DNA from: Rhizobiaceae bacterium
GTDB lineage: Bacteria; Pseudomonadota; Alphaproteobacteria; Rhizobiales; Rhizobiaceae
Direction: 5' to 3'
NCBI GenBank assembly: GCA_025698895.1
Contig: JAILWO010000003.1
Coordinates: forward strand, 372,001 to 436,000
DNA: 64,000 nt
The translations under genes and the position numbers were made by a program. Shown piece after piece: positions 56,565-64,000 of the stretch. The notes beneath the pieces are model-generated. The model was not told the DNA's origin and searched no databases. It worked only from the letters and a program-made list of their open reading frames with translations. Numbering within the stretch: position 1 is the first letter of the stretch; each line of letters starts with the position of its first letter.

Positions 56565-57293
56565 TTACCCCTTGCCGAACAGCCTCTTGAGCATGGCCGC
56601 CATTGGACCGCTTTCGGGTAGGTTGGCGGCCGGCTGCTTCGGCCGTGCCTGGCGGATATGGCTCGGGCCCTTCGGCCGGGCCGCCGAAGGCCGGCCGTCG
56701 TCATCATTTGCCGTGGCTTTCGAATCCTTTGGCACCGCCAGGCTCATCTTGTTCATGAAGCCGTTGTCGTTTCCCTCGACCAGCAGGCCGGCATGTTCGC
56801 CGATCGCGTCGAGCAGCGGGTCGAGCCAGCCGTGATCGGCCTTGGCGAAATCGCCCAGCACATGGTTCGTCACCATCTCCTTGACGCCCGGATGGCCGAT
56901 GCCGATGCGCACGCGCCGGTAGTCCTTGCCGCAATGGGCGTCGATGGAGCGGATGCCGTTATGGCCGCCCGCGCCGCCGCCGGTCTTGATGCGCACCTTG
57001 CCCGGCGCGAGGTCCAACTCGTCGTAGAGTACGACGATGTCGGCCGGCGTGAGCTTGTGGAAGCGCATGGCCTCGCCGACGGCCTGGCCGGAATTGTTCA
57101 TGAAGGTCTGGGGCTTCATCACGAGAACGCGTTCGCCGGCCAGCGTGCCGGTCGCGATCTCGGCCTGGAACTTCCTCGACCAGGACGAAAAGGAATGGCG
57201 GCGGACGATCGCGTCCGCCGCCATGAACCCGACATTGTGTCGGTAGTTCACGTATTTCGCACCCGGATTGCCAAGGCCGGCGATGATCAGCAC
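56565..57293 (-). CDS. pth: Peptidyl-tRNA hydrolase
   Basis: Pth frees tRNA from stalled peptidyl-tRNA. The 242-residue protein has [20 protein letters not shown] with the catalytic histidine, [13 protein letters not shown], and [27 protein letters not shown] split over the active-site loop. It is longer than the usual 190-200 residues because of a basic, proline-rich C-terminal tail. It follows rplY, the normal neighbour. Confidence 0.96.
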   Translation of the reverse strand: MLIIAGLGNPGAKYVNYRHNVGFMAADAIVRRHSFSSWSRKFQAEIATGTLAGERVLVMKPQTFMNNSGQAVGEAMRFHKLTPADIVVLYDELDLAPGKVRIKTGGGAGGHNGIRSIDAHCGKDYRRVRIGIGHPGVKEMVTNHVLGDFAKADHGWLDPLLDAIGEHAGLLVEGNDNGFMNKMSLAVPKDSKATANDDDGRPSAARPKGPSHIRQARPKQPAANLPESGPMAAMLKRLFGKG

Positions 57294-57319
57294 GGTCCCG
57301 TCCTTCCGGTCGCGGGCGG

Positions 57320-58003
57320 CTACTCGCCGCCTTCCTTGCCCTCGGCTTCCTCGCCGTCGCCTTCATCTTCGGCCTCTTCGCCCTCGACCTCGGTCTCGGG
57401 TTCTTCGACCGTGCCGGCCTCTTCCTCGGCCGTCAGAACGGCGGGCGCGGCGATCGTGGCGATGGTGAAATCGCGGTCCGTGATGGTCGGCTTCACGCCC
57501 TCCGGCAGCTTCACCGCCGAGATATGCAGCGAGTCGCCGATATCCGTGCCATCGAGGTCAATCTCGATATATTCGGGGATGGCGTCGGCGGGGCAGGTGA
57601 ATTCCACCGTGTGGCGGACGACGTTGAGCACGCCGCCGCGTCTGATTCCGCGCGACTTCTCCTCGTTGATGAAGTGGACCGGGATGTCGACCGTGACGAC
57701 GGTGTCCTTGCCGACGCGCAGGAAGTCAACATGCATGGTGAAGTCGCGGACCGGGTCGACCTGGTAGTCCTTCGGCAGGACACGGACCTTCTTGCCGTCC
57801 ACGTTGATGGTGGCGATCGTGGTCATGAACCCGCCGGCGTGGATCTTCAGATGCACGTCCTTATAGGGGAGGGCGATCGACAGCGGGGGCTGCTTATCGC
57901 CATAGATGACTGCTGGTATCTTGCCGCTGCGCCGAAGTTCCCGGGCGGACCCCTTACCGACCCGTTCGCGCGCCTCGGCCGTGAGCTCGTATGTCTCGCT
58001 CAT
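57320..58003 (-). CDS. rplY: 50S ribosomal protein L25 (general stress CTC type)
   Basis: The 227-residue protein binds 5S rRNA. It begins [20 protein letters not shown], has [20 protein letters not shown], and a C-terminal CTC domain, ending in a very acidic tail rich in EGEE and EDEGDGEE repeats typical of alphaproteobacterial L25. The ATG at 58003 was chosen by family alignment. It is 26 bp upstream of pth in the same direction. Confidence 0.95.
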   Translation of the reverse strand: MSETYELTAEARERVGKGSARELRRSGKIPAVIYGDKQPPLSIALPYKDVHLKIHAGGFMTTIATINVDGKKVRVLPKDYQVDPVRDFTMHVDFLRVGKDTVVTVDIPVHFINEEKSRGIRRGGVLNVVRHTVEFTCPADAIPEYIEIDLDGTDIGDSLHISAVKLPEGVKPTITDRDFTIATIAAPAVLTAEEEAGTVEEPETEVEGEEAEDEGDGEEAEGKEGGE

Positions 58004-58229
58004 GGCTTGTCCTTTCACGTTGTCTGGAGCGCCTGCGGCCGGCTGCCGGTCCGCAAACGTCGAAAGACGGCCATCGCCACGCATGACCTGTTCGGGAAAA
58101 GGTTTGCAGGTTCCGAAAAGATCATGCGGCCGAAGCCGCTTTCCGCCGCGTTGCCTCCAAGGGTGTCTGCGCGGGTGGCGGCCCTATAGCCGAAGCGGGA
58201 ACGGGTGGCAACTGCGACCGAAGACCAGA

Positions 58230-58445
58230 TCAAAGCGCCCAGGGTTCGCGAATGCGCATCCATTCGAACCAGAAATATCGTTCCGCGCCAAGTACGTCCT
58301 CGCGCGTCAGGCCGACATCGCGAAGCAGCCGGTCGTCGCGCTTCGCCAGAAGCCGGCCGTAACCGGCCAAGCCGGCTCCCGGAATCTCTGGCCGCTCGTG
58401 CGAGTACAATTCGGGTTGCCGGAATGACTCCGCTATCAAAGCCAT
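58230..58445 (-). CDS. DUF1127 (YjiS-like) small protein
   Basis: The 71-residue protein has the DUF1127 motif LAGYGRLLAKRDDRLLRDVG followed by LTREDVLGAERYFW. DUF1127 proteins are small, basic and arginine-rich; some affect sRNA turnover or phosphate and carbon metabolism in related bacteria. It is divergent from a LysR gene with a clear LysR-type box between them, so that regulator probably controls it. Confidence 0.85.
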   Translation of the reverse strand: MALIAESFRQPELYSHERPEIPGAGLAGYGRLLAKRDDRLLRDVGLTREDVLGAERYFWFEWMRIREPWAL

Positions 58446-58490
58446 GATGCAGCCTCCGATGGTGAGACCGCATGTAGAAAAGCGATTGGC

Positions 58491-58505
58491 ATCTGACAAA
58501 CAGAT
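58491..58505. promoter_or_regulatory. LysR-type box (T-N11-A) between the DUF1127 gene and lysR
   Basis: ATCTG-ACAAA-CAGAT has perfect 5-bp arms and the T-N11-A spacing of LysR-family binding sites. It lies between the DUF1127 start (58445, leftward) and the LysR start (58535, rightward), the expected place for a site controlling both. Confidence 0.65.
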
Positions 58506-58534
58506 TGCTTTCATGGGAGCTATCGATAATCAGC

Positions 58535-59404
58535 ATGTCTATGCTCCACCTCGACAGCGAACTCCTGCGAACCTTTCTGGCAGTCGTCGAAACCGGCAAT
58601 ATCACCCGTGCCGCTGGGATCGTCGGTCGCACGCAGTCGGCGGTCTCGACCCAGATCAAGCGTCTGGAGGCGGCGGTCGGCTCGCCGTTGTTCGTGCGCG
58701 AGGCACGCGGCGTCAGGCTGACGCGGCGCGGTGACGAACTCGTGGCCGATGCCCGCAGAATCGTGACGCTGATAGACGAAACCGCCGCCCGCCTGTCGGC
58801 GCCGCCGCTCGACGGGCCCGTCCGCATCGGAATCCCGGAGGAATACGGACAATCCGTCTTGTCGCGCGCCTTGGCGGCGTTCTCCAAGCGTCATCACAAT
58901 GTCGAGGTCAGCGCCAGGTATGGCTGCTCGTCGGATCATGTCGCGGAGGTCAGGTCCGGCGGGCTGGATCTCGCCGTGGTGTTCGAATGGCAGGACTTCT
59001 CCGGTGGGGAGGTGCTGATGAACGATCCGACGGTCTGGGTGACGTCGCGCGCCCTTTCGGTTCACGAGGAGCGCCCGCTGCCAATCGCGCTCTACGAGGA
59101 CGAGGCGTGGTGTCGCGATTTCGCGCTTCGGTCGCTGCGCCGGCGGGGCATCGACTACAGGATCGCGTATCGCAGCGACACCTGCGGCGGGCTGAAGCTG
59201 GCCGTCCAGTCCGGTCTGGCGGTGGCGCCGATTTCGCGCAGCAACATCGCCCCCGATTGTCGCGAACTGACCGAGGCAGACGGTTTCGGAGACATCGACC
59301 AGTCGAACGTTGTCCTTCACCGCAATCCGGCATCGACGAGTGCCGCCGTCGACGGCATGGTTGACGCCATACGCGAAGCATTCCAGACGATGCGCAGAAC
59401 CTGA
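58535..59404 (+). CDS. LysR-family transcriptional regulator
   Basis: The 289-residue protein has the LysR helix-turn-helix FLAVVETGNITRAAGIVGRTQ and QIKRLEAAVGSPLFVREARG, then a periplasmic-binding-fold effector domain from about residue 90. ATG 58535 and ATG 58541 are both possible. It is divergent from the DUF1127 gene; the effector is unknown. Confidence 0.9.
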   Translation: MSMLHLDSELLRTFLAVVETGNITRAAGIVGRTQSAVSTQIKRLEAAVGSPLFVREARGVRLTRRGDELVADARRIVTLIDETAARLSAPPLDGPVRIGIPEEYGQSVLSRALAAFSKRHHNVEVSARYGCSSDHVAEVRSGGLDLAVVFEWQDFSGGEVLMNDPTVWVTSRALSVHEERPLPIALYEDEAWCRDFALRSLRRRGIDYRIAYRSDTCGGLKLAVQSGLAVAPISRSNIAPDCRELTEADGFGDIDQSNVVLHRNPASTSAAVDGMVDAIREAFQTMRRT

Positions 59405-59556
59405 TCGGCCCGTTCCGAACCGTTCTCCGTCGGGTGGCCGCCTGCGACGTCATGACCGCCCGGCGGGAGCTGTGTTTTCGTTCACGCAGTTTGCGGCTGA
59501 TTAACAATTTGTGACATGATGGTCTCTTCTCTGCTTCGGGCCCACGGGTTTCAAAC

Positions 59557-60426
59557 GTGCATCTCCGCTTCCTCGCCGCCGCTTTTTCCATTCTGATCGC
59601 GTTGGGCATCGCCGGTTCCCAGACGATTCCGGAGATCATCTTGTTTCGTGACAGGTTGCTGACGACAGCACATGGCGCTGAGGCGGACCTTCCTATGGTT
59701 CCCGTCGACATAACCACCCGTGACGGTCTTGTGCTTCGGTCGTGGTATCACGCGCCCGACCCCTACAAGCCGGTGATCGTCTATTTCCCGGGCCGAATCG
59801 GAGATTTCGGTCACCGGTCGCCGCAACTGGCCGGCTTCGTGGAGAAGGGTTACGGACTCGTTCTGGCCGGCTATCGGGGCTATGGCGGCAATCCAGGGCG
59901 GCCGAGCGAAACCCGCCTCTATCAGGACGCCGAGGATCTGGTCGCCAAGCTCGAGACGCTCGACCTCGCACCGAACGGGCTGGTGCTCTATGGCTATTCC
60001 ATGGGTACAAGCGTGGCGAGCTGGCTGGCCGAGAAGGGCGTGGGCAAGGGAGTGATCCTCGAGGCGCCATTTACCAGCTTCGCGGCGGTCGTGAACCATG
60101 CCGTCAGCGCGGTTCCCGGTTGGCTCGTCAGGAGCCGCTTCGATACCGCCTCGCGCATGGCGGCCATCCATTCGCCGGTGCTGCTGCTTGCCGGAGAAGA
60201 CGACCGGCTCACGCCGCCTGTGTTCGCGGAAGGCCTCGCGGCGCTGAACGAGGTGTGGGCCGTCCTTCGCATTATGCCGCACGCCGCCCACGACACTATC
60301 GTCGAGCATGGCGCGCTCGACATTATTGCAGAGTTCCTTGAGGGGCTGGTCGCGCCCGCGGCGGCGGTTCCCCTTGACGAGCCGCTAGCAGGTGCGGGCG
60401 ACTGGATTGTTCCGGCGCAACCTTGA
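59557..60426 (+). CDS. Alpha/beta hydrolase with N-terminal signal/anchor
   Basis: The 289-residue protein starts at GTG with a hydrophobic segment (FLAAAFSILIALGIAGS). The hydrolase core has GYRGYGGNPGRPSE, the nucleophile elbow LYGYSMGTSVA, the acid LLAGEDDRLTP and the histidine in PHAAHDTIVEHG. The triad is complete. It resembles ABHD12/13-type serine hydrolases, which act on lipids or small esters at the membrane. Confidence 0.85.
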   Translation: MHLRFLAAAFSILIALGIAGSQTIPEIILFRDRLLTTAHGAEADLPMVPVDITTRDGLVLRSWYHAPDPYKPVIVYFPGRIGDFGHRSPQLAGFVEKGYGLVLAGYRGYGGNPGRPSETRLYQDAEDLVAKLETLDLAPNGLVLYGYSMGTSVASWLAEKGVGKGVILEAPFTSFAAVVNHAVSAVPGWLVRSRFDTASRMAAIHSPVLLLAGEDDRLTPPVFAEGLAALNEVWAVLRIMPHAAHDTIVEHGALDIIAEFLEGLVAPAAAVPLDEPLAGAGDWIVPAQP

Positions 60427-60483
60427 CGCGACCGCCGCGATCGGCTCCGCTCGCACGGTACGACAACGATTGAGAGGCATCTC

Positions 60484-60879
60484 ATGCAACGTTTCGAAGC
60501 CGGGTCGCGGCCTACCCGCACGGCGCCTGCCGAATGGTTCACCGGCACGGTCACGCAGGATCCGATCGTGGAGGCAGAGGCGCCGGCAAGGCTGCGGGCC
60601 GCTTCCGTCACGTTCCAGCCCGGGGCGCGCACCAACTGGCATACCCATCCTCTCGGCCAGACGCTTTACGTCGTGTCCGGCAAGGGCAGGGCGCAGACAT
60701 GGGGCGGCCCGATGATCGAACTCGGCGTCGGCGACACGATCTGGATTCCACCTGGCGAGAAACACTGGCATGGCGCGGCGCCTGACGAGGCGATGACCCA
60801 TATCGCGATGCATGAGGCACTCGACGGAAGCCACATCGACTGGCTGGAACCGGTCACCGACAAGCAGTACGCCGGTTAG
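60484..60879 (+). CDS. Cupin-domain protein, (R)-mandelonitrile-lyase-like
   Basis: The 131-residue single cupin has both metal motifs: GARTNWHTHPLGQTLYVVSG and GDTIWIPPGEKHWHGAA. Manganese cupins of this sequence type include hydroxynitrile lyases, but most are uncharacterised and many act on carbonyl or cyano compounds. It follows the hydrolase gene by 57 bp. Confidence 0.82.
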   Translation: MQRFEAGSRPTRTAPAEWFTGTVTQDPIVEAEAPARLRAASVTFQPGARTNWHTHPLGQTLYVVSGKGRAQTWGGPMIELGVGDTIWIPPGEKHWHGAAPDEAMTHIAMHEALDGSHIDWLEPVTDKQYAG

Positions 60880-60914
60880 ACGCGAATTGCGACAGCCGCG
60901 CAGTGGCCGCGGGC

Positions 60915-61847
60915 TCAGTCGAAGAGGCTTGAAACCGATTCCTCGCTCGATGTGCGCGAGATCGCCTCGCCGATCAGGTCGGCGATCGGCAGGACACGGA
61001 TGTTGTGTGCGGCTTCGACACTCGATGTCGGCTGGATCGAATCGGTGATCACGAGTTCCTTGAGCTTGGAGCCGGTGATGCGCGCCACCGCGCCGCCCGA
61101 CAGGACGCCGTGGGTGATATAGGCGGTGACGCTGGTCGCGCCGTTGGCCAGCAATGCGTCGGCCGCGTTGCACAGAGTGCCGCCCGAATCCACAATGTCG
61201 TCGAGCAGCAGGCAATCCTTGCCGGCCACTTCGCCGATGATGTTCATCACCTCGGATTCGCCGGGCCGCTCGCGGCGCTTGTCGACGATGGCCAGTTGCG
61301 CATCGAGCCGTTTGGCGAGCGCGCGGGCGCGCACCACGCCGCCCACGTCCGGCGACACGACCATAACGTTCTCGAGCTTGTAGCGCGCCTTCACGTCGCG
61401 GGCCATGACGGGCACGGAGAATAGATTGTCGGTGGGAATGTCGAAGAAACCCTGGATCTGGCCCGCATGCAGGTCGAGCGTCAGCACCCGGTTGGCGCCC
61501 GCCTGGGTGATCATGTTTGCGATCAGCTTGGCTGAGATCGGCGTGCGGCCCGAAGCTCGGCGATCCTGCCTGGCATAGCCGAAATAGGGGATGACCGCCG
61601 TGATGCGCCGCGCGGAGGAGCGCATGAAGGCGTCGATCATGATGAGCATCTCCATCAGGTGATCGTTCGCCGGATAGGAAGTCGACTGGAGGATGAAGAC
61701 ATCCTCGCCGCGCACGTTTTCCTGGATCTCGACGAAAATTTCCTGATCGGCGAAACGCCTGACGCTCGCCTTGCCGAGCGGTATGTTGAGATAGCGCGCC
61801 ACTGCTTCGGCCAGCACGCGGTTCGAATTGCCGGCGAAGAGTTTCAT
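60915..61847 (-). CDS. prs: Ribose-phosphate pyrophosphokinase
   Basis: Prs makes PRPP from ribose-5-phosphate and ATP for nucleotide, histidine and NAD synthesis. The 310-residue protein has [60 protein letters not shown], and the PRPP loop [20 protein letters not shown]. Length and motifs are standard. Confidence 0.97.
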   Translation of the reverse strand: MKLFAGNSNRVLAEAVARYLNIPLGKASVRRFADQEIFVEIQENVRGEDVFILQSTSYPANDHLMEMLIMIDAFMRSSARRITAVIPYFGYARQDRRASGRTPISAKLIANMITQAGANRVLTLDLHAGQIQGFFDIPTDNLFSVPVMARDVKARYKLENVMVVSPDVGGVVRARALAKRLDAQLAIVDKRRERPGESEVMNIIGEVAGKDCLLLDDIVDSGGTLCNAADALLANGATSVTAYITHGVLSGGAVARITGSKLKELVITDSIQPTSSVEAAHNIRVLPIADLIGEAISRTSSEESVSSLFD

Positions 61848-61953
61848 TCAGCGATCCGGGGCAGGTCTCTTTGGGCGGGCTTTTAGCGAGGCGTGCCGCC
61901 AATGCAAGCGCGCAAGGTCGAAAAAGCGGTTCTGTCCAGCGTTTCCTTGCCGC

Positions 61954-62538
61954 TCACCCGCCGCGAGCCGCCAGCCAGGTCGCCAGTTGGTCCACCGTAT
62001 TGTCCGCGATCGCCTGCATGGTTTGCGGCGTCACGTCGGACCAGGCGTCGGTGCCGGCTCCGCTGCGCGTGGTCTCCTGTCCGAAGATCCGGTGAAGTCG
62101 ATTGCCGAGGGGGTCGAGCACGTCCCACACGTAATAGACGATCGTGCCGTCCGGTTCGCGGCTGGCCGAGAAATATCCCTTCATGACATAGCCGATGCCC
62201 GACGCACCCTCGCCGCGGAAGTCGATACGCTTCTCGCGGCCACGCGATTCAAGCCGTTCCGACAAAGGGGTCGCCGCTTCCAGCGTCGCGCCGACGGCTG
62301 GCGCGAGCTGCACGCGCGCCATCGCGTTGGCGGCAGCCGTGCCCGATCCGCCATCCCCCTGCGGGGCGATCGCCACTTCGATATTGCCCGAGGGCAAGGT
62401 CGCGGTCTCTGTGCCCACGATGGTCGTGGGCGGCGCGGAGCGGGCGCCTTCCGGATCCAGCGTCTCGGACGTGTTGCAGCCTGAAAGAAGCATCGCCGCC
62501 GCGACGATCGACAGTCCGGCCAGCGGCGTCGGTTTCAT
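61954..62538 (-). CDS. Hypothetical lipoprotein
   Basis: The 194-residue protein has a lipoprotein signal (VAAAMLLSGC, lipobox LSGC). The mature part is low-complexity at first (SETLDPEGARSAPPTTIVG) and then a globular region with IGYVMKGYFSASREPDGTIV and a C-terminal helix (MQAIADNTVDQLATWLAA). It resembles a family of short rhizobial lipoproteins of unknown role. The ATG at 62538 fits; an AAGG site lies upstream. Confidence 0.75.
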   Translation of the reverse strand: MKPTPLAGLSIVAAAMLLSGCNTSETLDPEGARSAPPTTIVGTETATLPSGNIEVAIAPQGDGGSGTAAANAMARVQLAPAVGATLEAATPLSERLESRGREKRIDFRGEGASGIGYVMKGYFSASREPDGTIVYYVWDVLDPLGNRLHRIFGQETTRSGAGTDAWSDVTPQTMQAIADNTVDQLATWLAARGG

Positions 62539-62651
62539 CCTCCACATCCTTTCCCGAACGCCGGTCCGGCTTTCCCGGTCCGGCGAAAAGCATGTCCCCT
62601 CAGACGGCGCTTCGCCACTGACGCAATCGGCGCGGTCCAGAAACTATGAAA

Positions 62652-63803
62652 TCAGCGAACGATCAAGTCGAGATCGTGACGCGACAATGCCTTCGGCTGG
62701 GTGGATGTGGTCAGATAGGTGCGCCCCAGCGTCATTGCGGTATCGGTGTCGGAGTCCATGATGATCATGTGAGCGAACAGGGTCATGTCGGGCGCGATCT
62801 GTTCGGGATTGCCCGAATAGAACATCGGCATGTCCATCCAGGACGGCGTGAAGCGCGCTCCCAGGGAATAGCCGCAGGCGTTGAGCCTGTGGCGGGTCAG
62901 GCCGTGCTCCTCCATCACCCTGGCATGCGCGTCGAACACGTCACCGAACGTGTTGCCGGGGATCATGGCCTGTTCCACGGCCATCAGCGCGGCATGGGCG
63001 GCCTCGTAGAGTTCCTGGTGGCGTTTGGTAGCCTTGCCGACCAGCACGGTGCGCATCATGGCGGCGTGATAGTGATGATAGACGCCGGCCCATTCCAGCG
63101 TGAGCTGGTCGTTCTTGGTGAGCTTGCGGCGTCCGGACTTGTAGCGGCACAGAAGCGCGTCGGTCCCCGAGCCGATGATGAACTCGTTGGCGGGATAGTC
63201 GCCGCCGCCGGCGAAGATCGCGCCCTGCATGGCGGCCAGGATCGCGGCCTCGTCGCCGCCCTGCTTGATCAGCGGAAGCGCGGCGTCGAACGCGTCGTCG
63301 GCGAGCGCGGCCGCGCGCTCCACCTTCTTGATCTCCGCCGGGCTCTTCAGCAACCGCAGGCGTGATACGATGCCGGACGCATCCGAGATCTTGCCGAATG
63401 TCTGCAATTGCTCGTCGACCCTGCGGCCGTTGAAGGCGGTCAGGCCATGCGTGTCGTATTCCACGCCGATCTGACAGCCAAGCAGGTCCATGTCGTTGAG
63501 AAGGTTGCGCAGTTCCACGGCCGGGTTGACGCCGTCGCGGTCGGTCCACACGACGATGTTCTCGATCGTCGAGGTGTGGCGCGCCTGGCGCAGGTCGGCC
63601 GAGCGCGTCATCAGGGTCATCTGGCCGTCAGCCCCCAGGATGAGGCACTGGAAGAAGCAGAAGCCGAATGTGTCATAGCCCGTCAACCAGTACATGCTCT
63701 CCTGCGCGAACAGCAGAAGCGCGTCGAGCTTGCGCTCCGCCATCTCGATGACGAGACGGTCCTTGCGCGCGTCGAACTCGTTTCGGTCGAAATGAAGCGC
63801 CAT
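62652..63803 (-). CDS. M24 family (creatinase/aminopeptidase P-like) protein lacking metal ligands
   Basis: The 383-residue protein has the creatinase N-domain (FAQESMYWLTGYDTFGFCFF) and the pita-bread domain (AGGGDYPANEFIIGSGTDAL). The five metal-binding residues of M24 peptidases appear replaced: the DxG region reads EWAGVYHHYHAAMMRTV, the GHGIG histidine region reads CGYSLGARFTPSW, and neither late glutamate is in place. Creatinase and ectoine hydrolase (DoeA) also lack metal and share the GYS-x-G-x4-P-x-W region. It may hydrolyse an amide such as creatine or ectoine. It overlaps pgeF by one base. Confidence 0.8.
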   Translation of the reverse strand: MALHFDRNEFDARKDRLVIEMAERKLDALLLFAQESMYWLTGYDTFGFCFFQCLILGADGQMTLMTRSADLRQARHTSTIENIVVWTDRDGVNPAVELRNLLNDMDLLGCQIGVEYDTHGLTAFNGRRVDEQLQTFGKISDASGIVSRLRLLKSPAEIKKVERAAALADDAFDAALPLIKQGGDEAAILAAMQGAIFAGGGDYPANEFIIGSGTDALLCRYKSGRRKLTKNDQLTLEWAGVYHHYHAAMMRTVLVGKATKRHQELYEAAHAALMAVEQAMIPGNTFGDVFDAHARVMEEHGLTRHRLNACGYSLGARFTPSWMDMPMFYSGNPEQIAPDMTLFAHMIIMDSDTDTAMTLGRTYLTTSTQPKALSRHDLDLIVR

Positions 63804-64000
63804 CACATCGCCTCCAGCATGATGGCCGAAATCTGCCGGCCATAGTCGGGTTCGTTCAGATGGGTGGTGCGGCGATAGGAGAAGAACAGATCCTCCTCCT
63901 TGTACGTGCAGCGGCCGAGTTGCTCGGCCTGCACGCCCGCGCGCCGCAACCGTTCGATCGTATAGCCGGGCAGATCGAACATGGCGTGGCCCTCGCGGGC
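63803..64000 (-). CDS. pgeF: Peptidoglycan editing factor PgeF / multicopper polyphenol oxidase-type (partial)
   Basis: Only the last 65 codons are in the window. They contain AGVQAEQLGRCTYKEEDLFF and SYRRTTHLNEPDYGRQISAI, the well-conserved C-terminal signature of the YfiH/laccase-domain family that removes misplaced L-Ser from peptidoglycan precursors. The N-terminus lies beyond 64000. The stop overlaps the start of the M24 gene (TGATG). Confidence 0.85.
   Translation of the reverse strand, partial: AREGHAMFDLPGYTIERLRRAGVQAEQLGRCTYKEEDLFFSYRRTTHLNEPDYGRQISAIMLEAM

Overview
The window reads as chromosomal DNA of a GC-rich alphaproteobacterium. Hyphomicrobiales (Rhizobiales), in the Phyllobacteriaceae/Mesorhizobium neighbourhood, is the best guess. 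The pointers are an HWE-family histidine kinase, a DUF1127 gene, a DUF2293 gene, a CsgH-type curli gene, pca/paa clusters of rhizobial style, a palindromic element of the kind scattered through rhizobial genomes, and dense overlapping genes with many GTG/TTG starts. No rRNA, tRNA, CRISPR array, prophage or intact insertion sequence was seen.

Layout. (1) 1-5151: the tail of an N-carbamoyl amidohydrolase gene runs into a NitT/TauT-type ABC transporter (ATPase, two permeases, periplasmic binding protein) that ends in a clear terminator. This looks like uptake plus reductive catabolism of pyrimidines or hydantoins. (2) 5190-12603: a peptidase S51-like gene, a PobR-like regulator divergent from pobA, then pcaC-pcaH-[relBE-type toxin-antitoxin]-pcaG-pcaB and an MFS exporter. 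Together these cover 4-hydroxybenzoate to protocatechuate to carboxymuconolactone. (3) 12605-24280: a phenylacetate region with paaZ plus a cytochrome P450 on the minus strand, paaI-paaK-TetR divergent from it, then terC, paaX, a second hotdog thioesterase and paaABCDE. paaFGHJ are not in the window. (4) 24319-28991: a small glycine-rich protein, an acetolactate-synthase-like TPP enzyme overlapping a family III CoA-transferase gene, an antitoxin with a PIN toxin broken by an in-frame stop, and a lysophospholipase-like hydrolase. (5) 29172-31963: a second NitT/TauT transporter whose genes are split by a palindromic repeat. (6) 31991-33475: a curli locus with two curlin-repeat proteins flanking csgH. 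(7) 33671-43094: ettA, a second relBE-type module with a frameshifted toxin, an HWE kinase with a receiver protein, a KAS III-like enzyme, a MOSC protein, trmO-DUF2293, an ArsR/methyltransferase regulator with metF, and a 28-residue membrane peptide. (8) 43281-52469: an amidase, a frameshifted DMT transporter, a type III decarboxylase, two peptidoglycan enzymes, a beta-lactamase-fold protein, apt and a LysE-type exporter. (9) 52861-64000: two MaoC genes, a GNAT, ychF, an intact PIN/antitoxin pair, pth, rplY, DUF1127 divergent from a LysR gene, a hydrolase, a cupin, prs, a lipoprotein, an M24 homologue and the end of pgeF.

How it fits together. Aromatic catabolism dominates the first 24 kb: pob/pca for ring opening after protocatechuate, and paa for the phenylacetyl-CoA epoxide route. 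Housekeeping genes (ettA, metF, apt, ychF, pth, rplY, prs) mark this as core chromosome. Four toxin-antitoxin loci, two of them with visibly broken toxins, are the main signs of horizontal acquisition and decay. No clearly unprecedented system stands out. The best leads are the P450 co-transcribed with paaZ, the toxin-antitoxin pair lodged between the two subunits of protocatechuate dioxygenase, the shared TA operator core, the paired TPP/CoA-transferase genes of unknown substrate, and an M24 protein that has lost its metal ligands.
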